Shown: positions 17,201 through 26,461, counted from the first letter of the stretch. The stretch: DNA of 51,613 nt from Bacillus rhizoplanae (GCF_917563915.1 NZ_CAKJTI010000025.1:1-51613), one strand, 5' to 3'. Numbers and translations: made by a program. The notes: generated from the sequence alone by a model not told the origin.

Positions 17201-17743
17201 TCAACCTGGCCTAGCATCCCATGGTTCCAATGTCCCTACAATCCATTCCAGTTGTTTATGTTGAATTCCTGCTATAACCCCACTTGCAATTTCATCGTGT
17301 GTTAACCACCTCGAACATTTTTCTTCTACCACAAAACCTAAAATAATTCGATAATAACTACATAAAGAAGAACATCTTACTTTTTTATTCGATTTATAAG
17401 CACTGCTTCCAAGTATATGAAATAATTCCCATTCTTTCGAAACTGCATCAATCTCCTCGCTAATCATTTGTAATGCATCTATAGCTGTGGAATGAATCCA
17501 AGCAACAACAAGAGTAATTGGACCATTTTTTTTGATTGAATTTTTAATTTTAGCACGCAACTCATCACTATCATGATAATCAACAGCTAAACACGTAACT
17601 CTTTCAGAAGCCTTACATATATTTTTTATTTCATCTAAACGCTTTACATTCCGACCAATTACAGAGGTATGAAAACCTTGTTCAATAAACCACTTTGACA
17701 CTTCCTGTAACATTCCCGTTCCACCAACGACAAGTACGTGCAT
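17201..17743 (-). CDS. Short-chain dehydrogenase-like protein
   Basis: The N-terminus MHVLVVGGTGML contains the GGTGML nucleotide-binding turn, followed by GRNVKRLDEI and LVVAWIHS. The second half has LFHILGSSAY and ends IVGTLEPWDARPG. The 180 aa fits a small Bacillus SDR-like family without a full YxxxK active site, so catalysis is uncertain. It starts 23 bp downstream of the fosB stop and is probably cotranscribed with it. Its stop is followed in the same frame by the phosphatase remnant on the other side of the IS, which suggests an older deletion. Confidence 0.75.
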   Translation of the reverse strand: MHVLVVGGTGMLQEVSKWFIEQGFHTSVIGRNVKRLDEIKNICKASERVTCLAVDYHDSDELRAKIKNSIKKNGPITLVVAWIHSTAIDALQMISEEIDAVSKEWELFHILGSSAYKSNKKVRCSSLCSYYRIILGFVVEEKCSRWLTHDEIASGVIAGIQHKQLEWIVGTLEPWDARPG

Positions 17744-17766
17744 GACTTCTCCTCTCCCTCCGATAT

Positions 17767-18189
17767 TTAGTAAAATACCATATGAGGTTTTTCTTCTTTG
17801 TAATATTGTAATCTCTCTTGAAGTGTCCCTGTATGAAATTCAAATTTATGACCATCTGGATCTGTAAAATAAATAGACTGACAATCTCGTACATCACGCT
17901 CTCGCCCTTGTAAAATATGTACCTTATTAGATTCAAGACGATGTAACAAAGCTATAAAATCCTCTTTTTCTACCGAAAATGCAATATGTGTATACGACCG
18001 ATAAATTTCGTTTCTTGGAATATCCTTTTCTTCATTTAACGCAAACCACATTCCGCATACGTCAAAATAGGCGATCTTTCTACCTTTTACAAGTAACTTT
18101 CCTTCCAGAACTTGTTCATAAAACTGGATTGATCTCTCTAAGTTCGAAACAGAAAAGCAAAGATGATTCATCCCTTTTATCACTATCAT
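17767..18189 (-). CDS. fosB: FosB-type metallothiol transferase (fosfomycin resistance)
   Basis: This 140-aa protein of the vicinal-oxygen-chelate fold has metal ligands H9 (MNHLCFSV), H68 (YTHIAFSV) and E117 (HKFEFHTG). It also carries the FosB stretch [21 protein letters not shown]. FosB adds bacillithiol to fosfomycin in the cytoplasm using a divalent metal. It is full length and chromosomal, as in most B. cereus strains, and heads a short operon with the SDR gene. Confidence 0.93.
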   Translation of the reverse strand: MIVIKGMNHLCFSVSNLERSIQFYEQVLEGKLLVKGRKIAYFDVCGMWFALNEEKDIPRNEIYRSYTHIAFSVEKEDFIALLHRLESNKVHILQGRERDVRDCQSIYFTDPDGHKFEFHTGTLQERLQYYKEEKPHMVFY

Positions 18190-18203
18190 TTTCTCCTCTC
18201 AAT

Positions 18204-18235
18204 AAAAAAGATACGCAATATTCGCGCATCTTTTT
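18204..18235. terminator. Terminator of the oppA-like gene
   Basis: AAAAAGATACGCAATATT and the partner GCGCATCTTTTT form an imperfect stem with T-runs on both strands. Confidence 0.75.
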
Positions 18236-18239
18236 CGTA

Positions 18240-19892
18240 CTATTTTTTTGTAATATATGTCCATTTATAGCTAAAATCTCCGCCAAATGTATGCTTAACA
18301 GTTCCTTTTACCTTGGATTTTTCAAGAAAAGCAACGCTCTGCTGGTAAACTGGAGAAATTGCCGCGTCTTCAAATAAGATTTTCTCCGCTTCAGAAAGTG
18401 CCTTCCATCTCGCTTTCTCATCTGTTAATAACTCACCTTTTGATTTTGCAACTAATGCATCATATTTCGAATTAGAATATGCCATCTCGTTAAACGCACT
18501 ATCCGAAGTAAACATGTCAATAAATGTCATTGGATCTGGATAATCCGGGCTCCATGCTGATAAAGAGAAATCATATTGTAACTTCTTCTCTAAATCCAAC
18601 TTTTGTTTAAACGGCTGCTGTTTAATGTTAACTTTTAAACCAGGTAAGTTTTTCTCCAGCTCTGATTTAATGTATTCTCCTACTTTTTTCAAATTATCTT
18701 TATCGTAGTTTAACATTTCAACTGTAATTGTATCTTGACCTAACTCTTTTTTCGCTTCTTCCCATAGTTTTTTCGCCTTCGCTGCATTATCTTTACCATC
18801 ACGGAAGTTTTTATTTGTTTCACGGAAGTCTTTTCCATCTGGTCCTTTTGTGAATTTTTGTGGTACTAAGTAATATGCAGGTAACGAGCCATCGTTTAAG
18901 ATAACATTTGCAATTCCCTTTTTATCATAAGCTAAGTCAATAGCCTCACGCACTTTTTTATTCGAAAAAATAGGATTCTTCTCATTAAAACGAATAAAAT
19001 ACATACGTGGGTCTAATTCTGATTTAAACTCTTTGCTGTTTCTATACTTATCAACAAATTCCGAACTTAAAATTACCCGATCTACTTCGTTGCTGTCATA
19101 TAAATTTACAGCTGTTGATGTTTCCTTTACAACACTTACGTTAATTTCTTCTAGCTTCACATTATCTTTATCCCAATAGTTTGGATTTTTCTTTAATTGA
19201 TAACTTTGTTCATGCTTCCATTCATTCATCACAAATGGTCCATTATACAACAATTTATCCGCTTCTAATGCGTATTTGTCCCCTTGTTCTTTCACATATT
19301 TTTCATTTAACGGGAAAAATGTTGGGAATGTCGTAAGCTCTAAGAAATACGGTGTAGGTTTCTCCAACTCAACCACTAATGTCTTATCATCTTTTGCTGT
19401 GACACCAAGCTGTTCAAGCGGTAATTCTCCTTTATTAATTTTCTCAGCATTTTTCACATCAAACAAAATAAAAGCGTATTCTGATGCAGTTGCTTTATCA
19501 ATAGCACGACGCCAAGCAAACACAAAATCTTGTGCTTTTACAGGCTCTCCGTTTGACCATTTTGCATCACGCAAATGAAATGTATACGTTTTCTTATCTT
19601 CGCTAATTTTTACATCTTTAGCCATACCAGGCGTTGGCTTATTCTCTTTATCTAACCGATATAGCCCTTCCATTGCGTTTACAAATACACGAAACGATAC
19701 AGTATCAGTCGATTTCGATGTATCCATAGAAGGAATTTCTGCTGTTTCTAGTAAATTTAGCACTTGTTTATCAGCAAGCGCTTCATTACCGCTCTTTTCT
19801 GTTGTTGATGTTTTTTCTCCATTTCCACACCCAGCAACTAGCACACTTGTAGAGAGTGCAATTGCTGTAATAAGTGACACTTTCTTCTTCAT
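18240..19892 (-). CDS. oppA: OppA-type peptide-binding lipoprotein
   Basis: This 550-aa precursor has a lipoprotein signal with lipobox LVAGC and Cys22, and then the family-5 solute-binding fold: KDVKISEDKKTYTFHLRDAKWSNGEPV near residue 95 and SAWSPDYPDPMTF near 455. Such lipoproteins deliver oligopeptides to an Opp permease. No permease genes are adjacent, so this is one of the orphan OppA paralogues common in the B. cereus group. AAAGGG precedes the start at 19892; a longer upstream reading is discounted because it would bury the signal peptide. Confidence 0.9.
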   Translation of the reverse strand: MKKKVSLITAIALSTSVLVAGCGNGEKTSTTEKSGNEALADKQVLNLLETAEIPSMDTSKSTDTVSFRVFVNAMEGLYRLDKENKPTPGMAKDVKISEDKKTYTFHLRDAKWSNGEPVKAQDFVFAWRRAIDKATASEYAFILFDVKNAEKINKGELPLEQLGVTAKDDKTLVVELEKPTPYFLELTTFPTFFPLNEKYVKEQGDKYALEADKLLYNGPFVMNEWKHEQSYQLKKNPNYWDKDNVKLEEINVSVVKETSTAVNLYDSNEVDRVILSSEFVDKYRNSKEFKSELDPRMYFIRFNEKNPIFSNKKVREAIDLAYDKKGIANVILNDGSLPAYYLVPQKFTKGPDGKDFRETNKNFRDGKDNAAKAKKLWEEAKKELGQDTITVEMLNYDKDNLKKVGEYIKSELEKNLPGLKVNIKQQPFKQKLDLEKKLQYDFSLSAWSPDYPDPMTFIDMFTSDSAFNEMAYSNSKYDALVAKSKGELLTDEKARWKALSEAEKILFEDAAISPVYQQSVAFLEKSKVKGTVKHTFGGDFSYKWTYITKK

Positions 19893-19999
19893 AGACCCTT
19901 TCCCCTCTTTCTGTATATAACGATTAAAAATAAGACCAAGTACTCTTATTAGCATTATACATAATCTTCTGATAATTTCAAATATTATTTACAAAAAAA

Positions 20000-20023
20000 G
20001 AAAAGTGACTCATGTCACTTTTA
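20000..20023 (-). terminator. Probable terminator downstream of ogt
   Basis: AAAAGTGAC and GTCACTTTT pair around TCAT, with a T-rich tail on the minus strand, 120 bp beyond the ogt stop. Confidence 0.6.
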
Positions 20024-20144
20024 ACTCATAATTAACAGGAAGTACAATTCTATTCATGCCCGTTTTACTTTATAAAATACCTCTATCATTATTTAATTTA
20101 TCATCTAATTCAAATGAACCTTTACATTTGAAAGATTTGTTCCA

Positions 20145-20597
20145 TTATCTTAAAAACCCTTCATGCTTTAATAACCATTCTTTCCGCCAAAGTCCACCTT
20201 CATAACCTACTAAATTTCCGTTCTTCCCAATAATCCGGTGACAGGGCACAATAATAGAAATCGGATTTCTACTATTTGCTCCTCCAATAGCACGTACAGC
20301 TTTTGAGTTTCCAATTTTCTCTGCAATATCAAGATAAGAAGCACTTTTTCCATACGAAACACTACAAAGTGCATTCCATACTTGTTTTTGAAACGGAGTT
20401 CCTGTTGCTTGTAACGGTATAGTAAATACTGTTCGTTTATTATGAAAATATTCATCTAGCTCCATTACACATTGCTCAACAATTGGATGAAGGACATCTT
20501 CTTGTTTTTGTTCTACAAATAATACTGAAGAAATGCCGTTTTCATCCCCTTTTACTTCAATCCATCCAATTTCACTTTCATAATATGCTTGATACAT
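20145..20597 (-). CDS. ogt: Methylated-DNA-protein cysteine methyltransferase
   Basis: This 150-aa protein carries the active-site IIVPCHRII (C119), the upstream RAIGGANSRNPI helix and the GYEGGLWRKEWLL lid. It transfers alkyl groups from O6-alkylguanine to its own cysteine. It is a single-domain repair form without an Ada regulatory domain. AGGAGG precedes the ATG by eight bases. Confidence 0.93.
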   Translation of the reverse strand: MYQAYYESEIGWIEVKGDENGISSVLFVEQKQEDVLHPIVEQCVMELDEYFHNKRTVFTIPLQATGTPFQKQVWNALCSVSYGKSASYLDIAEKIGNSKAVRAIGGANSRNPISIIVPCHRIIGKNGNLVGYEGGLWRKEWLLKHEGFLR

Positions 20598-20792
20598 AAA
20601 ACACCTCCTAGTTCCTCATATATTCGCTATTGTATCATGATGTAAACCTTTCATTCTAAAACATTAAAATTATAGTGATTCACTAAACGCAGACTAATCA
20701 TAACATAATATAACTTTAAGCATTTCATTATGGAAAAAAAGAACGAGATGCTACAATACCATCAAGACGATTCGTTCAACCACTCTCGTTTT

Positions 20793-20946
20793 ATAAAGCG
20801 GAGCTTCCATCAAAGTTTTTTTCATCCTCCACTGATGGTTAATTCCGCCAATCGAGCGCATGCCAGCAGTTATCACCACTTATCTTCCTCGTCTCTCTTT
20901 AAATCTTGAGGTGGGGGTCTTACTGCCCACAAATAGCAGGATAAGC
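20793..20946 (+). repeat. bcr1-type repeat, diverged, copy 4
   Basis: This 154-bp unit begins ATAAAG and ends GGATAAG. It is of the GCATGCCAGCAG variant and keeps CCACTGATGGTTA and GAGGTGGGGGTCTTACTGCCC. It lies in the divergent region and ends 52 bp before the namA start. Confidence 0.85.
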
Positions 20947-20998
20947 AAATTACGATTAAATAATTTCCATTTAGACGAAATAAAGGAGGATCATTATT

Positions 20999-22027
20999 GT
21001 GAACAGCCAATTATTTTCACCGTATACAATAAAAGATATTACACTAAAGAATCGAATTGTTATGTCACCTATGTGTATGTACTCCTCTGAAAATGAAGAC
21101 GGAAAAGTAACAAATTTCCATCTTATTCACTACACATCGCGTGCAGCTGGTCAAGTAGGGCTTATTATGCTAGAAGCTACAGCAGTAACACCAGAAGGGC
21201 GCATCTCCCACAAAGATTTAGGAATTTGGGATGATGAACACATAGATGGTCTACGTCAAGTTGTCGATATGATTCATGAATACGGAGCAAAAGCAGCTAT
21301 TCAAATTGCACATGCAGGTAGAAAAGCGGTTCTCAATACAGATCCTATTGCTCCATCAGCTATTCCTTTTGATTCTGCAATGAAAATCCCTGTACAAATG
21401 AGTAAAGAACAAATACAAGAAACTATCACAGCCTTTCGAAATGGAGCAGAACGTGCAAAAGAAGCTGGATTTGATATTATTGAATTACACGGAGCACACG
21501 GTTATTTAATTAATGAATTCTTATCTCCGTTAACAAACCATCGTACAGATGAATATGGTGGATCCTATGAAAACCGCTATCGTTTTTTACGTGAAATTAT
21601 TGCTGAAGTGAAAAAAGTATGGCACGGTCCATTATTCATTCGTATTTCCGCTCATGATTATCATCCAGAAGGTTTAACTATAAAAGACTATGTAACATTT
21701 GCGAAGTGGATGAAAGAGCAAGGCGTTGACCTTATTGATTGTAGTTCTGGAGCTGTTGTACCAGCACATATTGATGTATATCCTGGTTATCAAGTATCCT
21801 ATGCAAAACATATAAAAGAACATGCCTCTATCGCTACAGGTGCTGTTGGACTTATTACAAGTGGCATGCAAGCAGAAGAAATTTTACAACAAGGTTCTGC
21901 TGACTTAATCTTTATCGGCCGAGAACTATTGCGAAACCCGTATTTTCCAAGAACAGCAGCAAATGAACTTGGTTTTGAATTAACTGAGCCATTTCAGTAT
22001 AGCCGGGCTCCAGGAAAAATAAAGTGA
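20999..22027 (+). CDS. namA: NADPH dehydrogenase NamA (old yellow enzyme, YqjM type)
   Basis: This 342-aa FMN enzyme has the YqjM-class signature: C26 and Y28 in [17 protein letters not shown] near residue 100, [14 protein letters not shown] near 165 and the [11 protein letters not shown] phosphate site near 310. It reduces activated C=C bonds and nitro compounds with NADPH. The start is GTG after AAAGGAGG. The last codons AAA ATA AAG TGA include the left end of a bcr1 derivative. Confidence 0.92.
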   Translation: MNSQLFSPYTIKDITLKNRIVMSPMCMYSSENEDGKVTNFHLIHYTSRAAGQVGLIMLEATAVTPEGRISHKDLGIWDDEHIDGLRQVVDMIHEYGAKAAIQIAHAGRKAVLNTDPIAPSAIPFDSAMKIPVQMSKEQIQETITAFRNGAERAKEAGFDIIELHGAHGYLINEFLSPLTNHRTDEYGGSYENRYRFLREIIAEVKKVWHGPLFIRISAHDYHPEGLTIKDYVTFAKWMKEQGVDLIDCSSGAVVPAHIDVYPGYQVSYAKHIKEHASIATGAVGLITSGMQAEEILQQGSADLIFIGRELLRNPYFPRTAANELGFELTEPFQYSRAPGKIK

Positions 22028-22112
22028 AACTTCCCTCAGCAGGGGTTTTCTTTATCCCCCGCTGAGGGTTAGTTGAACCAATCCCACTACTTTTGGGCAG
22101 TAGCGGGATAAA
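22019..22112 (+). repeat. Internally deleted bcr1 derivative, copy 5
   Basis: This 94-bp unit has both ATAAA ends, the complete first hairpin (CTCAGCAGGGG with CCCCGCTGAGG) and GTTAGTTGAACCAATC. The middle is then replaced by a short palindromic arm (CTAC ... GTAG). The first hairpin has compensating changes in both arms relative to other copies, which suggests structural constraint. Confidence 0.85.
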
Positions 22113-22124
22113 AAATACTACAAA

Positions 22125-22160
22125 ATAAAAGAGAGAGAAGACATCTTCTCTCTCTTTTAT
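22125..22160. terminator. Bidirectional terminator between namA and an SDR gene
   Basis: AAAAGAGAGAGAAG and its complement pair around ACAT, forming a stem of about 16 bp. Confidence 0.85.
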
Positions 22161-22816
22161 TTCATCTTAGCAATCTCCGAAGATTCATGTACATGGACCC
22201 CAGACTCTTCACGCAGCGCTGTTACATACATTCCTCTTGCCACTTGCTCTGCTGAAATTGGTTTATATTTTGTAAAAGACCCTTTAAATAAAAACGGCAT
22301 AATGCCTGAAATTTTTTCTCCTATTCTTTCTCCAAAACGAAACTCTTCTCGTTCTCCAAGTAAAAGGGATGGTCTGAAAATATGAATGCCTTCTATGACT
22401 AGCTTTTGAATATCTTCCTCCATCTGTCCTTTTACTTGTGAATAAAAGAATAGTGACTTTGGTTTTGCACCCATCGAAGAAATAACAAGAAAATTTTGTA
22501 CTCCTTGTTCTTCCGCTAAACGAGCAGCACGTATTGTATAATCATAATCAACTTTTTTAAAGTTTTCTTTCGTCTTTGCTTTTTTAATTGTCGTACCAAG
22601 GCAATTAAACACATCATCTACAGCAAAAAATTCTTTATATTGTTCTAAAATCGAAAAATCAACCTGCTTTTGCTGCAGTTTTTCATGTTCCCATTCCAGC
22701 GGCTTTCGTACGAAAATCGTAACTGAATCGTAATAGTCCGAATCAATCAGTAACTGTGTCACTTCTTGTCCAACTAAGCCACTAGCTCCAAGTACTAAGG
22801 CTGTTCTAGTTTTCAT
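22157..22816 (-). CDS. NAD(P)-binding oxidoreductase, HTATIP2-like
   Basis: This 219-aa protein has the N-terminal TALVLGASGLVGQEV nucleotide motif, VFNCLGTTIKKAKTKENF near residue 70, SSMGAKPKSLFFYSQVKGQMEE near 115 and FRPSLLLGEREEFR near 150. That set is typical of atypical SDRs related to human HTATIP2. The substrate is unknown. It is full length and convergent with namA, sharing a terminator. Confidence 0.85.
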   Translation of the reverse strand: MKTRTALVLGASGLVGQEVTQLLIDSDYYDSVTIFVRKPLEWEHEKLQQKQVDFSILEQYKEFFAVDDVFNCLGTTIKKAKTKENFKKVDYDYTIRAARLAEEQGVQNFLVISSMGAKPKSLFFYSQVKGQMEEDIQKLVIEGIHIFRPSLLLGEREEFRFGERIGEKISGIMPFLFKGSFTKYKPISAEQVARGMYVTALREESGVHVHESSEIAKMK

Positions 22817-22893
22817 ACGTTTCTATACCTCTTTATCTTCTAATATCTTTCTCTATCATAAGCACAGCGTAATACAATATGCAAGCGCTTTGT

Positions 22894-23037
22894 TTATTCT
22901 TTTTCTCTTTTTGGCATCTCAGTAATTGTACTTGCATCTCCTAAATTCCGAATAAGTGCTTTAAAAAAAAGAAGCACACATGATAACGGAAACATAACAG
23001 CCAATATCAATAAAATCGCTTCGATCCCATATTCCAT
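22894..23037 (-). CDS. Small single-helix membrane protein (47 aa)
   Basis: The ORF starts MEYGIEAILLILAVMFP and has one hydrophobic helix (residues 5-27), then a charged tail ending KREKE. AAGGAG lies eight bases before the ATG, a strong ribosome site. I recognise no family. It lies in the gap between the SDR and zinc genes, and is short enough to be missed by automatic calling. Confidence 0.65.
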   Translation of the reverse strand: MEYGIEAILLILAVMFPLSCVLLFFKALIRNLGDASTITEMPKREKE

Positions 23038-23150
23038 TCGCTCATCTCCTTTTCTGCAGCCTCTATCACACTATATGAAAGGAATGGAAAGATATATGCA
23101 AAAATACAAAAAATAAACCATAGCATTGTGACAAATTTAGAACAAATTAT

Positions 23151-23171
23151 AAATCGTAATCATTATTATTT
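23151..23171. promoter_or_regulatory. Zur-type operator 1
   Basis: AAATCGTAATCATTATTATTT matches the B. subtilis Zur box (AAATCGTAAT-N-ATTACGATTT) at all but two positions. It lies 138 bp before the zinc lipoprotein start. Confidence 0.65.
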
Positions 23172-23217
23172 ATTGCAACATTTTCAAAGATGTATTATAC
23201 TAAATCGGTGAATCAGA

Positions 23218-23232
23218 ACGTAATTATTCCGT
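23218..23232. promoter_or_regulatory. Zur-type operator 2
   Basis: ACGTAATTATTCCGT keeps the CGTAAT-N-ATT core with changes at the outer bases. Its spacing from the first box and its position before the zinc-binding gene favour a second, weaker site. Confidence 0.4.
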
Positions 23233-23308
23233 TTTATTAAAAAGAAAGATATTCTTTCTTTTCTTGGAGAAAATGAATGCTAGAGAGTAAAGAAATGAGG
23301 AGCATAAA

Positions 23309-24247
23309 ATGAAGAAAAAATCACTCATATTTTCATTCGTACTAATATTTACCCTTATATTTGCTGGATGTTCGAAACAAAATAGCACAGCAAATAAAAA
23401 AGATGGCAAACTTTCCGTCTATACAACTATTTTTCCTTTAGCTGACTTTGCTAAAAAAATCGGTGGTGATTATGTAGACGTAACAGCCATTTATCCACCA
23501 GGTGCAGACTCTCATACGTATGAGCCAACTCAAAAACAAACTGTACAAGTTGCCAAAGCAGATTTATTTGTATATAACGGATCTGGATTAGAACCATTTG
23601 CTGAAAAAATGGAAAAAACATTAAAAAATGAAAATGTCAAAATTGTGAATGCATCAAAAGGTATAGAACTGCGATCTTCAACTGAAGAAGAACATGAAGA
23701 AGGCCATAAAGAAGAGCATCATCATGATAAAGACCCTCATGTTTGGTTAGACCCAACACTTGCCATGAAGCAAGCTGAAACAATTAAAAATGCTCTTGTA
23801 GAACTACAACCAGAACATAAAGAAGAATTCGAGAAAAATTTCGCAGCATTGCAAAAAAAATTCACAGATTTAGATAGTCAATTTAAAGAAGTGGCTGATC
23901 ATGCAAAGACAAAAGAAATTTTAGTTTCTCATGCTGCATACGGATATTGGGAGCAACGCTATGGTTTCAAACAAATTCCAATTGCAGGTCTTTCTGCTTC
24001 TGATGAACCGTCTCAAAAAGAACTGGCTTCTATCGCAGCAACCGCAAAAGAGCATGGATTAAAATATATTTTATTTGAAACATTCTCTACACCAAAAGTA
24101 GCAGAAGTCATTCAAAAAGAAACAGGAACAAAAATCTTACGCTTAAATCACCTTGCAACAATTTCCGATGATGATGCGAAAAAAAATAAGGATTACTTTA
24201 CATTGATGCAAGAAAACATTAACACTTTAAAAGAAGCAACAAATTAA
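23309..24247 (+). CDS. znuA: Zinc ABC transporter substrate-binding lipoprotein (ZnuA/YcdH-like)
   Basis: This 312-aa precursor has a lipobox with Cys21 and the cluster-9 (ZnuA) fold. It shows YPPGADSHTYEPTQ near residue 70, DPHVWLDP near 148, a His/Glu-rich loop in between (about 130-146), VSHAAYGYW near 215 and LFETFSTPKVAE near 255. It captures Zn2+ at the cell surface. Two Zur-like boxes upstream suggest zinc-repressed expression. The permease and ATPase genes are not adjacent, so it must share components encoded elsewhere. Confidence 0.9.
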   Translation: MKKKSLIFSFVLIFTLIFAGCSKQNSTANKKDGKLSVYTTIFPLADFAKKIGGDYVDVTAIYPPGADSHTYEPTQKQTVQVAKADLFVYNGSGLEPFAEKMEKTLKNENVKIVNASKGIELRSSTEEEHEEGHKEEHHHDKDPHVWLDPTLAMKQAETIKNALVELQPEHKEEFEKNFAALQKKFTDLDSQFKEVADHAKTKEILVSHAAYGYWEQRYGFKQIPIAGLSASDEPSQKELASIAATAKEHGLKYILFETFSTPKVAEVIQKETGTKILRLNHLATISDDDAKKNKDYFTLMQENINTLKEATN

Positions 24248-24263
24248 CATAACTTTTCATTTT

Positions 24264-24297
24264 AGACCGGTGAAAAAACTTTTCATCGGTCTTTTTT
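24264..24297 (+). terminator. Terminator of the zinc lipoprotein gene
   Basis: AGACCGGTGAAAA and TTTTCATCGGTCT pair, followed by a T-run. Confidence 0.85.
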
Positions 24298-24363
24298 ATG
24301 TTGTATCTTTTATTCTCGTAATCTAACACCATTTCTAATTCGTCTTTAAACTGATATTTAACC

Positions 24364-24416
24364 AAAAAACTGCACCTCCAATTGTTAGACTGTGTCTAAC
24401 AATTGGGGTGCAGTTC
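24364..24416. repeat. 53-bp palindromic repeat, copy 2
   Basis: It is identical to 3291-3343 except for one base (ACTGC instead of ACTAC). It also lies between convergent genes, although the plus-strand gene here already has a terminator 70 bp earlier. Confidence 0.8.
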
Positions 24417-24426
24417 AAAAGCAGGC

Positions 24427-25377
24427 CTATTTTATACATTCTTGAAAATGCTCTTGAAACCACTCTTTATTTAAATCTTTACCAATGAAAACAATCTCAC
24501 TTACACGTTCTTCTCCTTCTTGCCACTCCCTGTCATATGAAGCAGCGAATAACGTGTGTACACCTTGGAAAACAATGCGGCGATTTACTCCTTCAACAGA
24601 TAATATTCCTTTATAACGATATAAATACTCTCCTAATTCTTGTACAACGGCTGACATCCATTCATTTATCTTTTGTAAATCAAGAGGACGCTCTTCCCTT
24701 AGCACAAATGACTTTACACCTTCTAAATGATGCTGCTCTTTATGCGGATAAACTTCCAACTTGTCACGTGTTTTAAATGTTTGTATATCTAGTAATGATG
24801 AAATATCCACTTCACAGTTTGTTGTTGGGATTAATTTTGCAGTTGGATTTATCCCTTGTAATTCAATAAGCAAATTTTCTTTTTTCACCTGGTCTATTAA
24901 ATCCAATTTATTTACTAAAACCATATCAGCAAAAGCAATTTGTTCTTTTGCTTCCAAGCCTTTTTCAAAGTGTTTATGTATATGATAGCTATCTACTACA
25001 GTTATTACACCATTAATTTGGTATGCAGACTGAATAATAGGGTCTAAAAAGAATGTTTGAATAATCGGGCCCGGATTTGCAAGCCCCGTTGTTTCAATCA
25101 CTAAACCTTCAAAATCCATTTTACCTTCCGCTTTTACTTCTAATAAATGCTTTAGTGCGACAAGTAAATCTTCACGTACTGTACAACATAGACAGCCATT
25201 TATCATTTCCATAATTTCTTCTTCTACATTCATAATCAATTGATTATCAATACCAATTTGTCCAATTTCATTTACAATAACCGCAAGCTTCTTGCCATGC
25301 TCTTCAGATAAAATACGATTTAATAAAGTTGTTTTCCCTGAACCAAGAAACCCGGTTAATATCGTTACTGGAATCAC
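24427..25377 (-). CDS. COG0523 (CobW/YciC-like) zinc metallochaperone GTPase
   Basis: This 316-aa G3E GTPase has Walker A GFLGSGKTT at residues 10-18, the metal-binding motif GCLCC (C62, C64, C65), NKLDL near 155 and a CobW C-terminal domain from about 215. COG0523 proteins transfer zinc to client proteins under zinc limitation. The neighbouring ZnuA-like gene with Zur boxes supports a zinc role. The start is GTG after AAGGAG. A CGTAATCAT half-site at the promoter hints at Zur control but is weak. Confidence 0.88.
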   Translation of the reverse strand: MIPVTILTGFLGSGKTTLLNRILSEEHGKKLAVIVNEIGQIGIDNQLIMNVEEEIMEMINGCLCCTVREDLLVALKHLLEVKAEGKMDFEGLVIETTGLANPGPIIQTFFLDPIIQSAYQINGVITVVDSYHIHKHFEKGLEAKEQIAFADMVLVNKLDLIDQVKKENLLIELQGINPTAKLIPTTNCEVDISSLLDIQTFKTRDKLEVYPHKEQHHLEGVKSFVLREERPLDLQKINEWMSAVVQELGEYLYRYKGILSVEGVNRRIVFQGVHTLFAASYDREWQEGEERVSEIVFIGKDLNKEWFQEHFQECIK

Positions 25378-25558
25378 TGTTCTACATCTCCTTGTTACAT
25401 ATATGATTACGTATTATATCATAGGTTGTCTTCTTATTTTCTGAATACGAAACATATTAGTTGTAAGCATGTCTACACGAATATATAATATATGTTAAAT
25501 AAGAAAACCTTTTCATAAATAATAGATTCATACATATCATCAAGGAGGACCTTTATAA

Positions 25559-26461
25559 ATGAAACGAATTCAAATGGCTCAAAACCTAGAATTTTCTCAA
25601 ATCATTCAAGGGTTTTGGCGTTTAGCAGAATGGAATATGACCGATCAAGAATTACTTTCTTTTATTGAGTCTTGTATGGAGATGGGTATTACAACGTTTG
25701 ACCATGCCGATATTTACGGCGACTACACATGTGAAGCTTTATTTGGGAAAGCGCTTCAATTAACACCAAGTTTACGTGACAATATGCAAATTGTTACAAA
25801 ATGCGGAATCGCTCTCACATCACCTAAATTTCCAGAACGCTACGTCGTTCACTATAATACAAGTGCTGAGCATATTATAAAAAGTGCTGAACAATCACTA
25901 CAAAACCTAAATACAGATTATATCGATGTATTACTCATTCATCGCCCAGATCCATTCATGGATCCCGCAGAAGTTGCAGAAGCTTTTTCTCGCTTAAAAC
26001 AAGATGGAAAAGTACGACACTTTGGTGTATCAAACTTTCTGCCTTCCCAATTCAATATGTTAAGTTCATATTTAGATTTCCCGCTTATTACAAATCAAAT
26101 CGAAGTATCCGTTATGCAGCTTGAGCATTTTGAAAAAGGTACGATTGAGCAGTGCCAAGAAAACCGAATTTCTCCTATGGTTTGGTCTCCTCTTGCTGGC
26201 GGTGAAATTTTTAAAGGAAACAATGAACGTGCACTTCGCTTACGCCATACATTGGAGCAAATCGCCGCTGATGTTAACATTGCTAAAATTGATTCTATTA
26301 TGTATGCATGGCTACTTGCTCATCCAGCTAATATGCTACCAATTGTTGGCTCTGGTAAACTAGAACGTGTCAAAACAGCTGTTGAAGCAACAAAACTAAC
26401 ACTAGACCGTCAGCAATGGTTTACAATCTTTGAAAGTTCAAATGGTCATCCCGTTCCATAA
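25559..26461 (+). CDS. Aldo/keto reductase (YdhF-like)
   Basis: This 300-aa TIM-barrel enzyme has the AKR tetrad in FDHADIYG (D and Y near residues 50-55), IVTKCG (K near 84) and LLIHRPD (H near 126). The cofactor loop GSGKLERV is near 265. It reduces aldehydes or ketones with NADPH; the physiological substrate is unknown. AAGGAGG precedes the ATG. Confidence 0.9.
   Translation: MKRIQMAQNLEFSQIIQGFWRLAEWNMTDQELLSFIESCMEMGITTFDHADIYGDYTCEALFGKALQLTPSLRDNMQIVTKCGIALTSPKFPERYVVHYNTSAEHIIKSAEQSLQNLNTDYIDVLLIHRPDPFMDPAEVAEAFSRLKQDGKVRHFGVSNFLPSQFNMLSSYLDFPLITNQIEVSVMQLEHFEKGTIEQCQENRISPMVWSPLAGGEIFKGNNERALRLRHTLEQIAADVNIAKIDSIMYAWLLAHPANMLPIVGSGKLERVKTAVEATKLTLDRQQWFTIFESSNGHPVP

Noticed and set aside
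17682-17936. Minus-strand frame overlapping fosB and the SDR gene
   Set aside because: It is out of frame with both recognised proteins and lacks a ribosome site. It is an overlap artefact.
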